Source: Tupaia tana (Eukaryota; Chordata; Mammalia; Scandentia; Tupaiidae). Taken from it: DNA of 64,000 nucleotides. The notes under the pieces are model-generated. The model saw only the letters and a list, made by a program, of their open reading frames with translations, had not been told where the DNA came from and searched no databases. The translations under genes and the position numbers were made by a program. Position 1 is the stretch's first letter; each line of letters begins with the position of its first letter. This document shows, one piece after another, positions 11,075 through 22,239 of the stretch. Location of the stretch: NCBI GenBank assembly GCA_026018925.1, contig JAKSZU010000005.1, positions 88,904,886-88,968,885 of the forward strand, in the 5' to 3' direction.

Positions 11075-11359
11075 AATGCTTAGCTATGTAAGTTTTTGTG
11101 TAGTCAAAATGCTCAAATTCCATATTTAAAATTCATTTAAATATTTTTTGATAACTAGCAATATGGAATATGTTTAGGTTAACATTTTGAAGTTCTCTAC
11201 AATATTCAAATATTGCTGAAGTTAGAAATAATGTCCAGTGGTATTTTGATAATATCGCAGAAAAGTATAGCATCATTTTATTAAGATAGAAAAGCAATCT
11301 CAGGATGAAAAAGTAATGAGAAAGAATGGACAATTGAAGAATTAGAAATACAGATCATG

Positions 11360-11568
11360 CAGTCAGCAGTTGACGTGGTGGTTAAAGGCACTAAATTCAC
11401 ACACGACTGGCCACAGTTTGAGTCCCAGACCTGGCAGCTTGAAAAGCATGCCAGGCACCTGTGCATGCATGTTCAAAAATCCCAAGAGGAGGATTGTAGC
11501 ATAGTCATCCCCCCAAGGGGTGATTTTTCACTTTTTCTTTTCTCTGTGTCTTATTCTGTATTAAGATA
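11360..11568 (+). mobile_element. SINE family A, shortened
   Basis: Head GCAGTCAGCAGTTGACGTGG, linker, and CAAGAGGAGG joined directly to ATTGTAGCATAG. The repeated GGAG motifs in the body have lost about 20 bp, probably by slippage. The palindrome CCCCCCAAGGGG is retained and the 3' end is truncated within the CT part. Confidence 0.82.
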
Positions 11569-12249
11569 AACACGTTGGTATTCTTTAAGTGTTTTTATGT
11601 GTCACGTACTATTTATCTAAAATACTATGTTATGTTTTCAATAATAACATAATGATTTGCTCCAATTTAGCTTGCAGACAACTTTTGGGCCTAAATAAGT
11701 TTTTTTTTTTTTTAATTGTACTATGCAATAGTACAGAAATTCTTTATTAAGTTTTGGGTTTTACTCTAAAGAATTTTAAATATTTAAAGAGAAGTATACA
11801 CTTATTTAATATCCTGTTTAGAAATGCAAAAGCAATCCATAATTTATTAACAATCTCCTGATTTTGTAGAAAGTCTTTTGTTGTAATTTAGAAGTTTAAA
11901 TTTAGATAATGTATCACAAAACCATATGTGGTTGTATGTGAGAAATGAATATCAATTTAGTTTATTTTTGTTCTTAACAACTGCAAAAGGGTTCAGACAT
12001 TAGTTTCATTTTGAACACTACACAAAACAAACTGAGAATGTTAATGCACTCTGGTGAGCCATGGGGCAGCAGAGAGTGGGAGGCATAGAAATCAGGTAAA
12101 TAGAAAATTCTGACATTCAATCTAAAAACAAAAATGAGTAACAGGAATCTTTCCCTTAAATGATTTGTTTTCTTAACTGCTTACATTTAAATGTCATTGG
12201 GCAAAAAAATTACAGGTGTAATTTATATTAAACAAACAAACAAAAAACA
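11569..12249. other. Non-coding stretch, no feature seen
   Basis: AT-rich DNA with a T13 run at about 11700 and no recognised repeat or gene. Confidence 0.45.
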
Positions 12250-12485
12250 GGCCTAGCTGTGGTGGTGCAATGGCGGATACAGCTCTATAACGCTGGAAGC
12301 CATGAGGAAGATCAGTGTTTGCTTCCCTGGTTGACCTGTATAAGATGAGTGCATGAATGCTAAAATTCCTGGCTGTTCACAAAGTGACAGGTGGGATAAT
12401 TCACAGCATAAGAACCTGTTTGCAGCGTTTATTTCTCTCTTTCTCCCTGTCTCTATCTCATGAAAACAAATAAATAAACCCACTT
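12250..12485 (+). mobile_element. SINE family D, old
   Basis: tRNA-like start GCTGTGGTGGTGCAATGG, a body unlike family A, then CCTGTTTGCAGCGTTTATTTC, a short CT run and an AAATAAATAAAC tail. The 3' portion is shared with the copies near 14.6, 16.8, 17.4, 30.1 and 54.4 kb. Confidence 0.6.
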
Positions 12486-13319
12486 TAAAAAGCAACAACA
12501 GCATTTAACTGCTCCTTTAGCGTGAACCAAGATTTGAGTTTACAATGAGATAAACACTTATTACTTTTATTGAACTCTGAGCAAGGAATAGTATTAAGTA
12601 TTTTATTTTACTTAATTTTATCCTGCTTAAAGCCTATATAACTGAATTTATACTCAATAAAACTTGTAATGACTATTTCAGAGACTATAACAAGAACTAC
12701 TTAAATTGGATTCATTTGGTATTTAGTTGCTTGCTTAATGAAATAAAAGGGAACCTCTTATTTACTTACTATAACCAATAAATTTAAAAATTTATAAACT
12801 TAAAATTTAAATGGAAAGTTAAATGGTTATGGCACAAACATGGGTTCAAAAACTTTGAAATGAGACTATATTGCTTTAACTTTCTTAAGACAGTTGCAAA
12901 ATTAGTAAATAGTTGCACTTAGTGGTACAAAAGTAATAATATCAATTTGAAAGAACCTAGAAAATAGTTTGATATTATTATTTCCCTTTACCTATGCATT
13001 TTCACAAGTATTTTGAAAACATTTTGATATCATTGGGAACACTATATAATGTTAATTTTATTTGATCTTTTTAAGTGTAGGAACAAGCTCAAGCAATTGA
13101 TTATTGAGGCTGTTGATTATTTTTGCAAGCATTTGCTATCAGGCAGAGTATTAGATGGTGGGGGCATAGTAATTACTAAGTCAGATTTCCTTCTTTGAGA
13201 CAATGTTTAAATTAATTAAAAGGAGACATGTGGCCAGTTAGAAAAATATAATATTATGTGTATATTCTCATACTTGTAAGGTAGAGGAAAACAGAATTCT
13301 TGAGATTGATATGGAAGAG
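12486..13319. other. Repeat-poor non-coding stretch
   Basis: AT-rich DNA with no recognised element or gene. Confidence 0.45.
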
Positions 13320-13690
13320 CTACTGCTGAGTGAAGCAAGCCAGGCTATGAAGAAGAGACATTGTATGTCCCCACTTAATATACACCAAGTGTCCTGCACT
13401 CCATGACTGAAAGGGATTGACTAAAGGTTATATAAACAGGGTAAATGGATGTAAATACCAGATATAGTGTGTGTGTGTGAAAGAGTAGGGTCTGAGGAAG
13501 GTCATTTAGAAGAAAAATAGAGAGGCAAAGCATTAATGAGACAAAGAAATGTGGTATTATCTGTTGAAGATTCTTTCATAGTTTTATCAACTTGACTAGG
13601 GAGAAATGTTCCCATATTGAAATATTCAGTTTATAAGCTAAATAATGTGATTAAATGTAAAAGAGAAAATTAAATTTAAAAAATGTTAAA
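13320..13690 (+). mobile_element. L1 3' end, 5'-truncated
   Basis: GTGAAGCAAGCCAGGCTATG, GACATTGTATGTCCCCACTT, then ATGTGGTATTATCTGTTGAAG and an A-rich end. The same order is seen at 28325-28510 on this strand and at 33118-33557 on the other. This is the untranslated tail downstream of ORF2. Confidence 0.75.
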
Positions 13691-13894
13691 AACAAAGAAG
13701 AGAAAGTCAACGATCATTATAAACAGATAAAAATTTCTACAGTGGAAGAAACCATTGCACATGCATAGAGGAGAAGACCATTTTGCTATTTTCAGAAAAC
13801 AAATTTTGTGATAATGATTTAAAATATTTCTCCAGGCTAAAGTATAGGCCAAAAAAGAGGAGGGGGATGATTTATTTTAAAAATCTAGTTTATT

Positions 13895-14123
13895 AGGGCC
13901 AGCAGGTGGCATAGGTGTTGGACTCCCACATGGCTGACTGTGGTTAGAGTTCCAGACCTGGCAGCTCAAAAATCATGCTGGGTGCATGTGTGTGCATGCC
14001 CCAATCACAGGAGAATGGAGAAGGGATTGCCACATGCAATCCACCTTAGAAGGGATGATTTCTCACTTTCCCTCTCCCTGTCTTTCTCTGTCTCTCTCCA
14101 GTGAGTGCACGAAAATCAACAAC
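13895..14123 (+). mobile_element. SINE family A
   Basis: Head GGGCCAGCAGGTGGCATAGG with a few bases lost before the B box, body and CT part present. The target-site duplication AAAAATCYAGTTTATT is at about 13880-13894 and 14124-14139. Confidence 0.9.
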
Positions 14124-14225
14124 AAAAATCCAGTTTATTTTTCCCTATCAATACATTTTGGAAAACTATATACATGACCTAGTTTAAAATGGCATGTGAT
14201 CCAAAGCTTCTAACATAGCATATTT

Positions 14226-14498
14226 CTTTTTTGGGGGGGGAGAGGTTTTTGCTATAAGGGAGCATGTGCTCGCCAAAAAGACAGAGAAAGACAGAGAAAC
14301 ATAGAGCAAGAAATCACCCCTCCCCTCAGGGGATGGTCACATCACAGTCCCTTCACTTCCATTCTCCTCTCGGGATTTTGGACACACAAACACATGCACC
14401 TGGCATGAATTTAAGCCACTGGGTCCAGGACACTAACCGCGGTTAACTACATGGCAGGGCAGTCCAGTGACATAGCCATTATGCCAACTGCTGCTCCT
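14226..14498 (-). mobile_element. SINE family A
   Basis: Full-length reverse copy from AGAGGTTTTTGCTATAAGG to CCAACTGCTGCTCCT. The perfect target-site duplication CATAGCATATTT is at 14214-14225 and 14499-14510. Confidence 0.93.
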
Positions 14499-14536
14499 CA
14501 TAGCATATTTTAGTCGCCACTTAAATATATAAGAAG

Positions 14537-14757
14537 TTGGACCTGGTAATGACACAGTGGTAATACAACTGAACTCACATGGGAAAGGTGCAGGGTTCGT
14601 GTCCTAGGATGTCCCTGAGGAAGATGGCTGCTCATATGAGCCTGTAATCTGTTCAGGTTGAGACTAAGGGTAGATTGTGGTGTGAAGACCCTGTTGCAGG
14701 TATCTCTGTCCCTCTTTCTCATTGAAAAATTAAATAAACTTTTTAAAAAGTCTAATT
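14537..14757 (+). mobile_element. SINE family D
   Basis: Head GACACAGTGGTAATACAACT, a GGGTTCGTGTCC B box, a family-specific body and the 3' motif GTGGTGTGAAGACCCTGTTGC before the CT run and A-rich tail. This is the clearest plus-strand member of the family. Confidence 0.75.
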
Positions 14758-14893
14758 AGATAACCAAGAAGAGAGAAAAAATAACTGCAATGATACTAAA
14801 GACTGGAATTAATTGCTGGCTTGCAATAGACATCTGTGAAATCAAAACAGGTGACGCTACTGTTTGACGTGATAAAATTAAATAAGCCATTTT

Positions 14894-15166
14894 TCTCCTT
14901 CTTTCTTTTTTTAGAGAGACTTTTGCTATAGGAACATGTGCTTGCCAGTGATACAGAGAGAGACAAGGAGACAGAAAGCAAGAAATCACTCCCCGAGGGG
15001 TTTTGTCACACCAAAATCCCTTCTCCTCTATTCTCTTCTTGGGATTTTGCACAAGCAAACACGCATGTCCAATGTGAGATTCAAGCCTTCAGCTCCAGGA
15101 CTCGAACTGTGGTGGGCCACATGGGAGTCCATCAATGTTACCGTTTCTACATCACTCTTGGTCCCC
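14894..15166 (-). mobile_element. SINE family A
   Basis: Complete reverse copy, partly decayed at its 5' end (CACTCTTGGTCCCC). The target-site duplication AAATAAGCCAYTTT is at 14880-14893 and 15167-15180. Confidence 0.93.
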
Positions 15167-15180
15167 AAATAAGCCACTTT

Positions 15181-15894
15181 CAACACTCATTATAAGACAG
15201 AGCGAAACAAAACTGTTTGATCTACAAAACTTTCTCTCCATTTGAAAATTAGAAAACTTGTACCAAGTAGAAAATATGTGTGTTTTCATTTTATTTTATA
15301 GGGAATACTGATTCAAAGAAACTGAATACTTTTTCTCATTCTTCTACTTATCTCATCCCAACCATTTTTTTTTCTCTACATCTAGAACTATGTTCAAATG
15401 CACAAGTAAGATATGGTGAAACATTACGTCCTTTAATCTTCAAGTAGAGAATTCAATGTAAGGCAAAAAGAATGTAAGTCCAAAAAGAAATGCAAGCTAA
15501 TGTCCACCATTGGGTAAAAGGGTCAAGTAGCAAGACATTGAAGAAAACAAAATACTATTCCTATTCCAATTTAGTAGAACATCAAAACATTACAATTTGA
15601 ATGTTGGGGCATGAATTTTCCGTGTATTATAACATATATATACTCTATGGATTTAATGTAAGTATTTAACTCTGATCACATTAGAATATAATGGGATCAC
15701 CATGATCTTTATAAAGTTCTACTGAAACTTGGAGTTTAGAAGGATTTGGTCTTATTTGAGCACTAATAATCTCAGAGATAAAAATGTAGCAACAAATGTT
15801 ACACCCTATGAAAATGTTTGTTTTTAGAAATGACTTCTACAATGATTAGGTGATCATTTAAAAAGAAATTTTAGCTTTTTAATAATATTCAAGA
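15181..15894. other. Non-coding stretch, no feature seen
   Basis: AT-rich DNA with no recognised repeat or gene. Confidence 0.45.
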
Positions 15895-16128
15895 GAGACC
15901 AGCAGATGGCATAATGGTTATGTTGCTGAACTCCCATATACTCGACCACAGTTTGAGTCCCAGGCTTGGCAGCGGAAAACTCATGCCGAGTGCATGTGCA
16001 TGCATGCCCAAAATCACTAGAGGAGAGTGGAGGAGAAGGATTGTGATGAGGTCATCCCCCTGGATGGTGATTTTTCGTTTTTTATCCCTCTGTTTCTCTC
16101 TGTCTCTCTGGGAAGGGCACATGATTTG
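15895..16128 (+). mobile_element. SINE family A
   Basis: GAGACCAGCAGATGGCATAA head, GAGTGCATGTGCATGCATGC motif and GGAGAGTGGAGGAGAAGG block. The 3' end stops after the CT part, with the CCCTATAGC end missing. First of four SINEs lying almost end to end. Confidence 0.88.
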
Positions 16129-16132
16129 TTAA

Positions 16133-16360
16133 TTTTTAATTTGCTAAAGGGCTCATGAGCTTGCTGAAGAGAGAAAGAGAGAAAAATGGAAACATCCTTA
16201 ATGGGGGATGAACATGCTGCAATCTCTCTCCTCCATGCTTCCTCCTTTCGGGATTTCGGCACACACATATGCCCAGATTATTTTTTTAAGCCACTGGGGC
16301 TGAGACTTTGTGCAGTCAGCTTGGTGGGATACAGCTGCCTTAAGCTCCATGCCCCAGGCT
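16133..16360 (-). mobile_element. SINE family A, old
   Basis: Reverse copy starting TTGCTAAAGGGCTCATGAGC and ending with a diverged head (CTTAAGCTCCATGCCCCAGGC). It lies a few bases from the preceding plus copy, so the two form an inverted pair. Confidence 0.75.
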
Positions 16361-16606
16361 TATTTATTTTTGTCAGAAGGCACATTCACTGGCCAAATAG
16401 AGACCGAGAGAGAGAAAAGACAGAGAAAGAACCCTTCAGAGGTTATGGTCACGCCACAATCTCTCTGCTCCATTTCTCCCTTTGCTCAGGTTTTGGACAT
16501 GCACACAAGCCCTGTGTGTTTTGAACCACCAGGGCTGTGATTCTAACCTAATAGTTGGCCATCTGGGATCCACCTGCTTTAACCAATAGACCTCAGTCCA
16601 GCCGGT
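16361..16606 (-). mobile_element. SINE family A, old
   Basis: Starts TTGTCAGAAGGCACATTCAC and runs through the GA-rich part, CACGCCACAATCTC and GGACATGCACACAAGCCC to a decayed head. It directly abuts the previous copy. Confidence 0.75.
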
Positions 16607-16707
16607 GTTTTATAAAATTGAATGAATGTAATCACAATGAAAGCACTCCTGAAAGTTGTAAAACAAGTAAATATTTCCAATGTTATGAGACTCAACTTAA
16701 GTTTCTT

Positions 16708-16922
16708 TTTGTTGTTGTTGTTGTTATTTATTTCTTCAGAGAAAGAAACACCTCCAACAGGATCTTCACACTATGATCTGCCTCCAGCTAGCGAGGATCA
16801 TGAGTAAATGTTCACATCTGGAGTGCACTTAGAAACCTAGGAACACGAACTCAGGACCTACCATATGGCTTCAGTGTGACAGAATGTTGTGTAACTGCTC
16901 TGCCACTGTGACCGGCCAGGGC
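16708..16922 (-). mobile_element. SINE family D, old
   Basis: Read on the minus strand: GGTCACAGTGGCAGAGCAG head, then a body ending GTGTGAAGATCCTGTTGGAGG and an AAATAAATAA tail. It matches the 14.5 kb copy in its 3' half. Confidence 0.7.
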
Positions 16923-17249
16923 TCACTTTAAAAGAAGCACTGTATTTCCACCTGCCCCTCAAAAAATCAAACAACTTAATTAGACCTGGAAATATATCAT
17001 GTATACGTTTTTACACACTTGAATAAAAATCCTCAACCACAAACAGAAATGATTTGAATCAAATAAGCAATTGTTAAATTTTGGATTTCTCTACCATATT
17101 TATATAAGAACGTAGAACAATATTACCAGGGAAAAAAAAATGGTGTGACACACAAATTTAATATCCAGCTAAATTCTTTTACAGAGAGATCACAAAAATA
17201 TTTTCATAAATGCATGAATATAGAAAATCTAATAATCATATATGATTTT

Positions 17250-17495
17250 TAAAGTTTCTTTATTTCTTCTGTGAGAGAAAAAGACATACAGAGAAATAGA
17301 CAGAAAGACAGACGACCCCAGCACGATCTTCACACCACAATGTACCTCCATTCTCAGCTGACCCAGACTGTGCAAACCTGTGCATGAATACATATGCCCA
17401 GCTGTTCAGAGAGGTCCCGGGACACAAACCCAGGACCTTTTTACATATCGGTCCAATTGTGTCATCTCTGTGCTACAGCATGGCCCTCATGATAT
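17250..17495 (-). mobile_element. SINE family D, old
   Basis: Minus-strand head GCTGTAGCACAGAGATGACAC, B-box-like GGGTTTGTGTCC and the 3' motif GGTGTGAAGATCGTGCTGGGG. A GA-rich stretch precedes the A-rich tail. Confidence 0.72.
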
Positions 17496-19239
17496 TTCAA
17501 AACAGTAGAGTGTATGGTAAGAACAAAAACATTTTAAATTGGGGTAATAAAATTGAAAAACCCATGGTAAAAATGGACTACTAGAATTGGGCACCGAGTC
17601 AAGTAAACTTGGATTTTGGCCAAAGTTACTTGTAAATTTAGAAGTAAAATTAAGTCAAATGATAAGCTGTAGCATTTCTGTAATACTAAAATAATTATGT
17701 GATTATTAATCTTTAATTGTCTTTACCAAATCAAAGAGAAAAGTGAAGAACAAAAAGGCGAAAAGGTGATATTACCAATAAGCTGCTCAAAACTATCGTT
17801 TTTACAAAACGATGTGAATACTTGAAAACCCCTCAGTGATGCAACTGAAATAAGCAGGTATACCTACTGAAAAATGCTGACTACAAGAACATAGATGGTT
17901 CCAGTATATATTTCTTGCCTGGATTAGTATAATGTCTAAGGAGCTCACCCTTCTGTGTCAGGAGCCCTTATGATAGCTCTTTGATCTCTAAAGCTTTAGA
18001 GCTGAAAGGATTTGTCAGCAATGGCAGGGAAAAAGCTGCCATCTTATTTGATATCCCTTTGATATTTGGCCTCTTTTTAGTTCTATGGCTTCAGAAGTCT
18101 TTTGGGGTCATGCATTATGGTACAAAGGACAATACCATTGTCTTAAAATCTAGATGAAAATATTTTTAAAAAATTTCAAATATTGAGTATTGTCTTTAGT
18201 ACCAAGTTTTAAAAAATATGTTACTCTTTAAAATATATTGTCTAGTATACTATGGCCTTTTAGTGAACCCAAGAAGCAATACAAGAGTCATCTTTCACCT
18301 TGTAGTTTTGTTAAAACTATAGACAAAGGAGTTGAAGTTCATTACTTTTCATTGAGCAAATGATGTAATATAAACGAAACAACAGTATACTATAAAGTAT
18401 CAACAACTAAGCAAGTTTTCTCCTTTAGTTTTTTTCTCTAATTAGAATCGATAAAAGTTGCTACACAAATTAGGACTCAAAATTAAGTAAAGATTTTAAA
18501 TTAATCCATTAGAATCATTACTAAAGTGATCATTTCTTTAGTTAGATTAATCAAAAAGCAAAATAGAAAAATAAATGACTTGAATAAAAGCTTATTTGAG
18601 GGTGTTCTTCATTAACTTTATTTTTAGAAAGTTCTGTTTTCTCCAAGACATAATCAAATCTATTTTAGGATTTCTAAGGAAAGCAATATTTTCAGACTTA
18701 GATTTACTAAGCATTAAGGCTTACAATTTTGAAAGACAGAAAATAGAATTCATCTCTCTGACCTTAACAAATGTACATGTCAGGAAAATGAAACACCCCA
18801 TGCATTCCAACAAGAGACAGGCAACCACTTAGTCAGAAGTATCATTTGCATAAAATGTAATGTCTTCATTTCCTTTTAAGTTCTCCTCAAAACCAAATAT
18901 ATAACTACATGCCAAATTACTTCTCATTTCCTGATATCCTTTATACATTCCATAAATTTGCTCACAACTTTTAACCAATTGAATGTTTTCATTCTCCCCA
19001 TTATCTAGACCTTAAAAATTGTATATGCTAAAAACCAATAGTACATGAAAAATATGGCTTTATATATGATATACATACAAAAAATACATGTAATATGCAT
19101 GTATGCTATCAAGCATTGTAATAAAATGAACTGCCATAAAACTATATTTAGGTAAAAAATTATATTATAAAAACTCATACTTAATCATGTGTTATGCATC
19201 ATAACATAAAATCCTGCCTAACTCAACAGGCAACCACAA
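17496..19239. other. Longest repeat-poor stretch (about 1.7 kb)
   Basis: No SINE, L1 or microsatellite is recognised, which is unusual where SINEs average more than one per kb. A 78-codon open frame at 18596-18832 has no known similarity. Candidate unique or constrained non-coding DNA. Confidence 0.45.
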
Positions 19240-19690
19240 GATTAAATTTTGTATTTGACATTGACTTACTTTATATGTTATATAATTATCACACACCTAT
19301 GCACCCTATGCAATACAGGTTGTTTTAAAAAGTATAACCACTTTAATATTTATGCAAATATTTTCCCATGAACATTAAATATAGTAAATGTGTCTCTATT
19401 TTAGTGTTGCATTAAAATATATTGGTTTTAGTGTAATCAAATATTGTATTTTATAAATATTCTACATTTTATTTATCGTATTTATCTACATTTTATGCAC
19501 ATGTAATATGTTTATTGTCAGTGTCAACTTTTATCAATAATAATGCTCTGAGTTTTCTTGTATAGGTGTTCTTTTTATGCATGCATGACTTTCCTAGCAA
19601 ATATTCCTGAGAGGAAATGTTCATCTGAGCAAGGTCATGCCACACTGTTTTCAAGGTTTTAAATCAATGTGTACTCTTCATATCGTCCAT
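19240..19690 (-). mobile_element. Probable very old L1 3' region
   Basis: The antisense segment around 19535-19665 (ATCAATAATAATGCTCTGAG, CTTTTTATGCATGCATGAC, GAGAGGAAATGTTCATCTGAG) follows the order of an ancient L1 3' region. The left part is unclear. Low-confidence family call. Confidence 0.35.
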
Positions 19691-19709
19691 GATGTTTTGT
19701 TGTCAGATT

Positions 19710-19755
19710 TCTTTCTTTTCTTTTTCTTTTCCTTTTTTTTCTTTTTTTTTTTTTA
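19710..19755. repeat. Pyrimidine-rich tract
   Basis: TTTCTTTTC-type run ending in about 14 T. It may be the reversed A-rich tail of a lost element. Confidence 0.8.
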
Positions 19756-19884
19756 ACATGTGCCTTGCAATCTATAAACAGAAATATTAGGCAGGAATAA
19801 ATGTAGAGTGTTTCACAAAAAGAAACCTAGAGATAATTTAATCAAAACATAGGTTATATGTATTATTTTGTTTAATTAGTTATT

Positions 19885-20160
19885 TTATTTGTTTATTTAC
19901 TATAGGGCAGATGCACACTCCAGAAACAGAGACACAGAAAGAGAGAGAGAGAAAGAGAGAGAGAGAAAGTGAGAAAGTACCCCTCCCAGGGGTATGACCA
20001 TACAACCGTCTTTTCTTCTCCATTCTCCTGTCAGGATTTTAGGCATGCACGTACATGTACCTGGTGTGATCTTCAAGTCACCAGATCTGGGACTCGAACC
20101 ACCCTGCCAATAATGTGGGATCAAGCCACCTTAAACTCCACATCATATGCTGACTCCCTT
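19885..20160 (-). mobile_element. SINE family A, old
   Basis: Reverse copy with an expanded GA-rich part (19935-19975), CCCCTCCCAGGGG palindrome remnant, CATGCACGTACATGTACC motif and a diverged head with a few extra bases. Confidence 0.8.
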
Positions 20161-20164
20161 GGTG

Positions 20165-20475
20165 AACTGAGTTATTTTTAATCTATGCAATATCACTCAA
20201 AATACAAGATGTGTATAGAATATTTCCATCATCTCAGAAAGTTTCTTTGTGCCTCTTTGCAGTCAGTTCTTCTTCCCACACACCCATTCACAGCAACTGC
20301 TTTCTGATTTCCAACACATTAGAGCAGTTTTGCCAAAATGTTTCCCTTCACAGAAAATATATTAAACATGTGCAGTAATTGTTCTTTAATATTTAGCTTC
20401 TTCTAGTCAACATTTAAAAATTTCCATTGTTGCAACTGTTGGTACTTCTTTCCTGTAGTATTGCTAAATGTTATC

Positions 20476-20527
<52 letters not shown>

Positions 20528-20586
20528 GTTATATATAAATGTTATCACTATATATATGTATATATACATATATGTATATATATGTT

Positions 20587-20621
<35 letters not shown>

Positions 20622-21790
20622 GTATGTCAAAATATTTTCATATTTTGTTGTTGTTGAAGGATATTTGGCCAGTTTCTAGTGTGTGACTATGAAGAACAAG
20701 GCTTCTCTTGTAGACATTTTTTTCACAAGGTTTTCATTTGCTTTTTAATTGCGTAAGAGTAGAATTGTTAGGAAATTGGCTAGAGATGCCTGTAACTTTG
20801 TAAGAATCTGCAAAGCAGCTCTGCAAAGTGTGCTATTTCACAACTTTACCAACAGTGAGGGTGAGATTGAGTTGCTCTTCATACTCAACAATATTTGGCA
20901 TTTTAATTACTTTAAAAATTTTGACTGTTCTACTGGGTATAAAATTGCATCTTACACCAATTTTTATATTGCACATAGCTAATTACAAGTGATGTTCAGC
21001 ATATTTTTACGTGTTTATTGGCCGAGTGTATCATATTGTTTGATATTGTATATTCAAATTTTTGGGTTTATTTTTCTGATTTGTTTACCCCTTTGTAATT
21101 GAAATGATAAAATTGTACATTATTTCACACTGTTTAAATTTTTTGGCCAGTTTCAATCTTTTATATTCCCATATGCATTTTTTTCTTTTTCATTATTATG
21201 ATTTATTATTTTTATACATTCAGTCATTATACACCATTTAGTTTGTAAAGAGATTTTAGCCAACATGATATAAGCCATTTAGCAGATGAGTTGCGACTAC
21301 TATACATGTCATCACCAACAGGAAACATACCATATCTGTGAATGTATTACTTCTCCATATTTTCCCAAATAGCATTTGTAAGTTAGTTTCCTAGTTTCTT
21401 TAATAATGCCTGCAAAGGATATGTTAAGAAATGCATTGACTCGACAGGTCAATTTGGAGATATTGAGCATCTTAATAGTATTGAATTTTTTAATACATAA
21501 ATTTATTTAAATTTTCTTTTATTTTTCTCACTGATACTTTGAATCTTCAGTGAAGGAATTTTCACATCTTTTGTTGGATTTATCTACATATGTGTGACCT
21601 TTATGGTACCGTTGTTATCTTAGTTTACAATTTATTTTTATAGAATTTTTTTCTTTCTGCCATATACCAATTATTCTGAGCTTATGTTCCGCAGTTCCTT
21701 GTGAACGTGTTACACTATTCATTTAGTTCATTTTTAGATCTCCTAGATAACTAGCTAAAGCTGCCATGGGACTGCAAGTTCTTCTCTACA
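20165..21790 (-). mobile_element. L1 LINE, ORF2 end and 3' untranslated region, old
   Basis: Reading left to right gives the reverse of an L1: 3' untranslated landmarks (CAGAAAGTTTCTTTGTGCC, AGGATATTTGGCCAGTTTC, GAGTAGAATTGTTAGGAAA), then ORF2 C-terminal coding remnants (GTCAATTTGGAGATATTGAGC, TTTTCACATCTTTTGTTGG). It is split by a compound microsatellite at 20481-20625. Several decayed frames show that it no longer codes. Confidence 0.7.
20481..20625. repeat. (TA)n(TG)n compound microsatellite
   Basis: Long TA run, a short duplicated TGTTATCAC unit, more TA, a GTGTGTGTGT core and TA again. It generates Tyr-Ile repeat frames of no meaning. Confidence 0.95.
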
Positions 21791-21806
21791 CTTCTAGAGT
21801 ACATAT

Positions 21807-22021
21807 TTTTTTTCTTTTTTAATTGTGAGAGGGCATATGCACTCTCCAGAGAGACTGAGAAAGTGAGAGTGAGCTAGAAAGAGAGAGAAAAAATCCCCAG
21901 TGGAGGATGGGCACAGATGCACGCACTCATGGTGTGGTTTTTCAAGCCATAAATGCTAGGATTTGAACTGTGACTGGCCTGTAGATTGACTTCCTTAAAC
22001 AGTAGGCCATAGACTCAACCC
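21807..22021 (-). mobile_element. SINE family A, old and shortened
   Basis: Starts AATTGTGAGAGGGCATATGC. It has a GA-rich part and a GTGGAGGATGGGCACAG remnant with much of the body missing, then GCACGCACTCATGGTGTG and a decayed head ending CAGTAGGCCATAGACTC. Confidence 0.72.
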
Positions 22022-22112
22022 TCAGAGTGTTTTTCATACAAGTTTCAATTAACTCATAGTAGTCATATATATTTGTCAGGTATGCTGTGATTTTTTAATT
22101 CATTAATCTGAT

Positions 22113-22231
22113 GGGCCTTCAAAAAGTTTGGGAAAAAGTGGAATTAAAGTACAAGTTATTTTGGTACAAAAAAATTTGAAATCCATGCATCTTTAATAAT
22201 GTACATTTCCCATGAACTGTTTGAAGGTCCC
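22113..22231. mobile_element. Mariner-like MITE
   Basis: The left end GGGCCTTCAAAAAGTTTGGG and right end ACTGTTTGAAGGTCCC are near-perfect terminal inverted repeats about 24 bp long. They enclose about 70 bp with no coding capacity. The ends resemble a widespread mammalian mariner-type nonautonomous element with 'cttcaaaaagttcatggaaa' ends. Related copies lie at 50.7 and 51.5 kb. Confidence 0.75.
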
Positions 22232-22239
22232 TCATATGA

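Noticed and set aside
20427-20686. Tyr-Ile-rich frames of 72-76 codons
   Set aside because: They are translations of TA and TG microsatellites.
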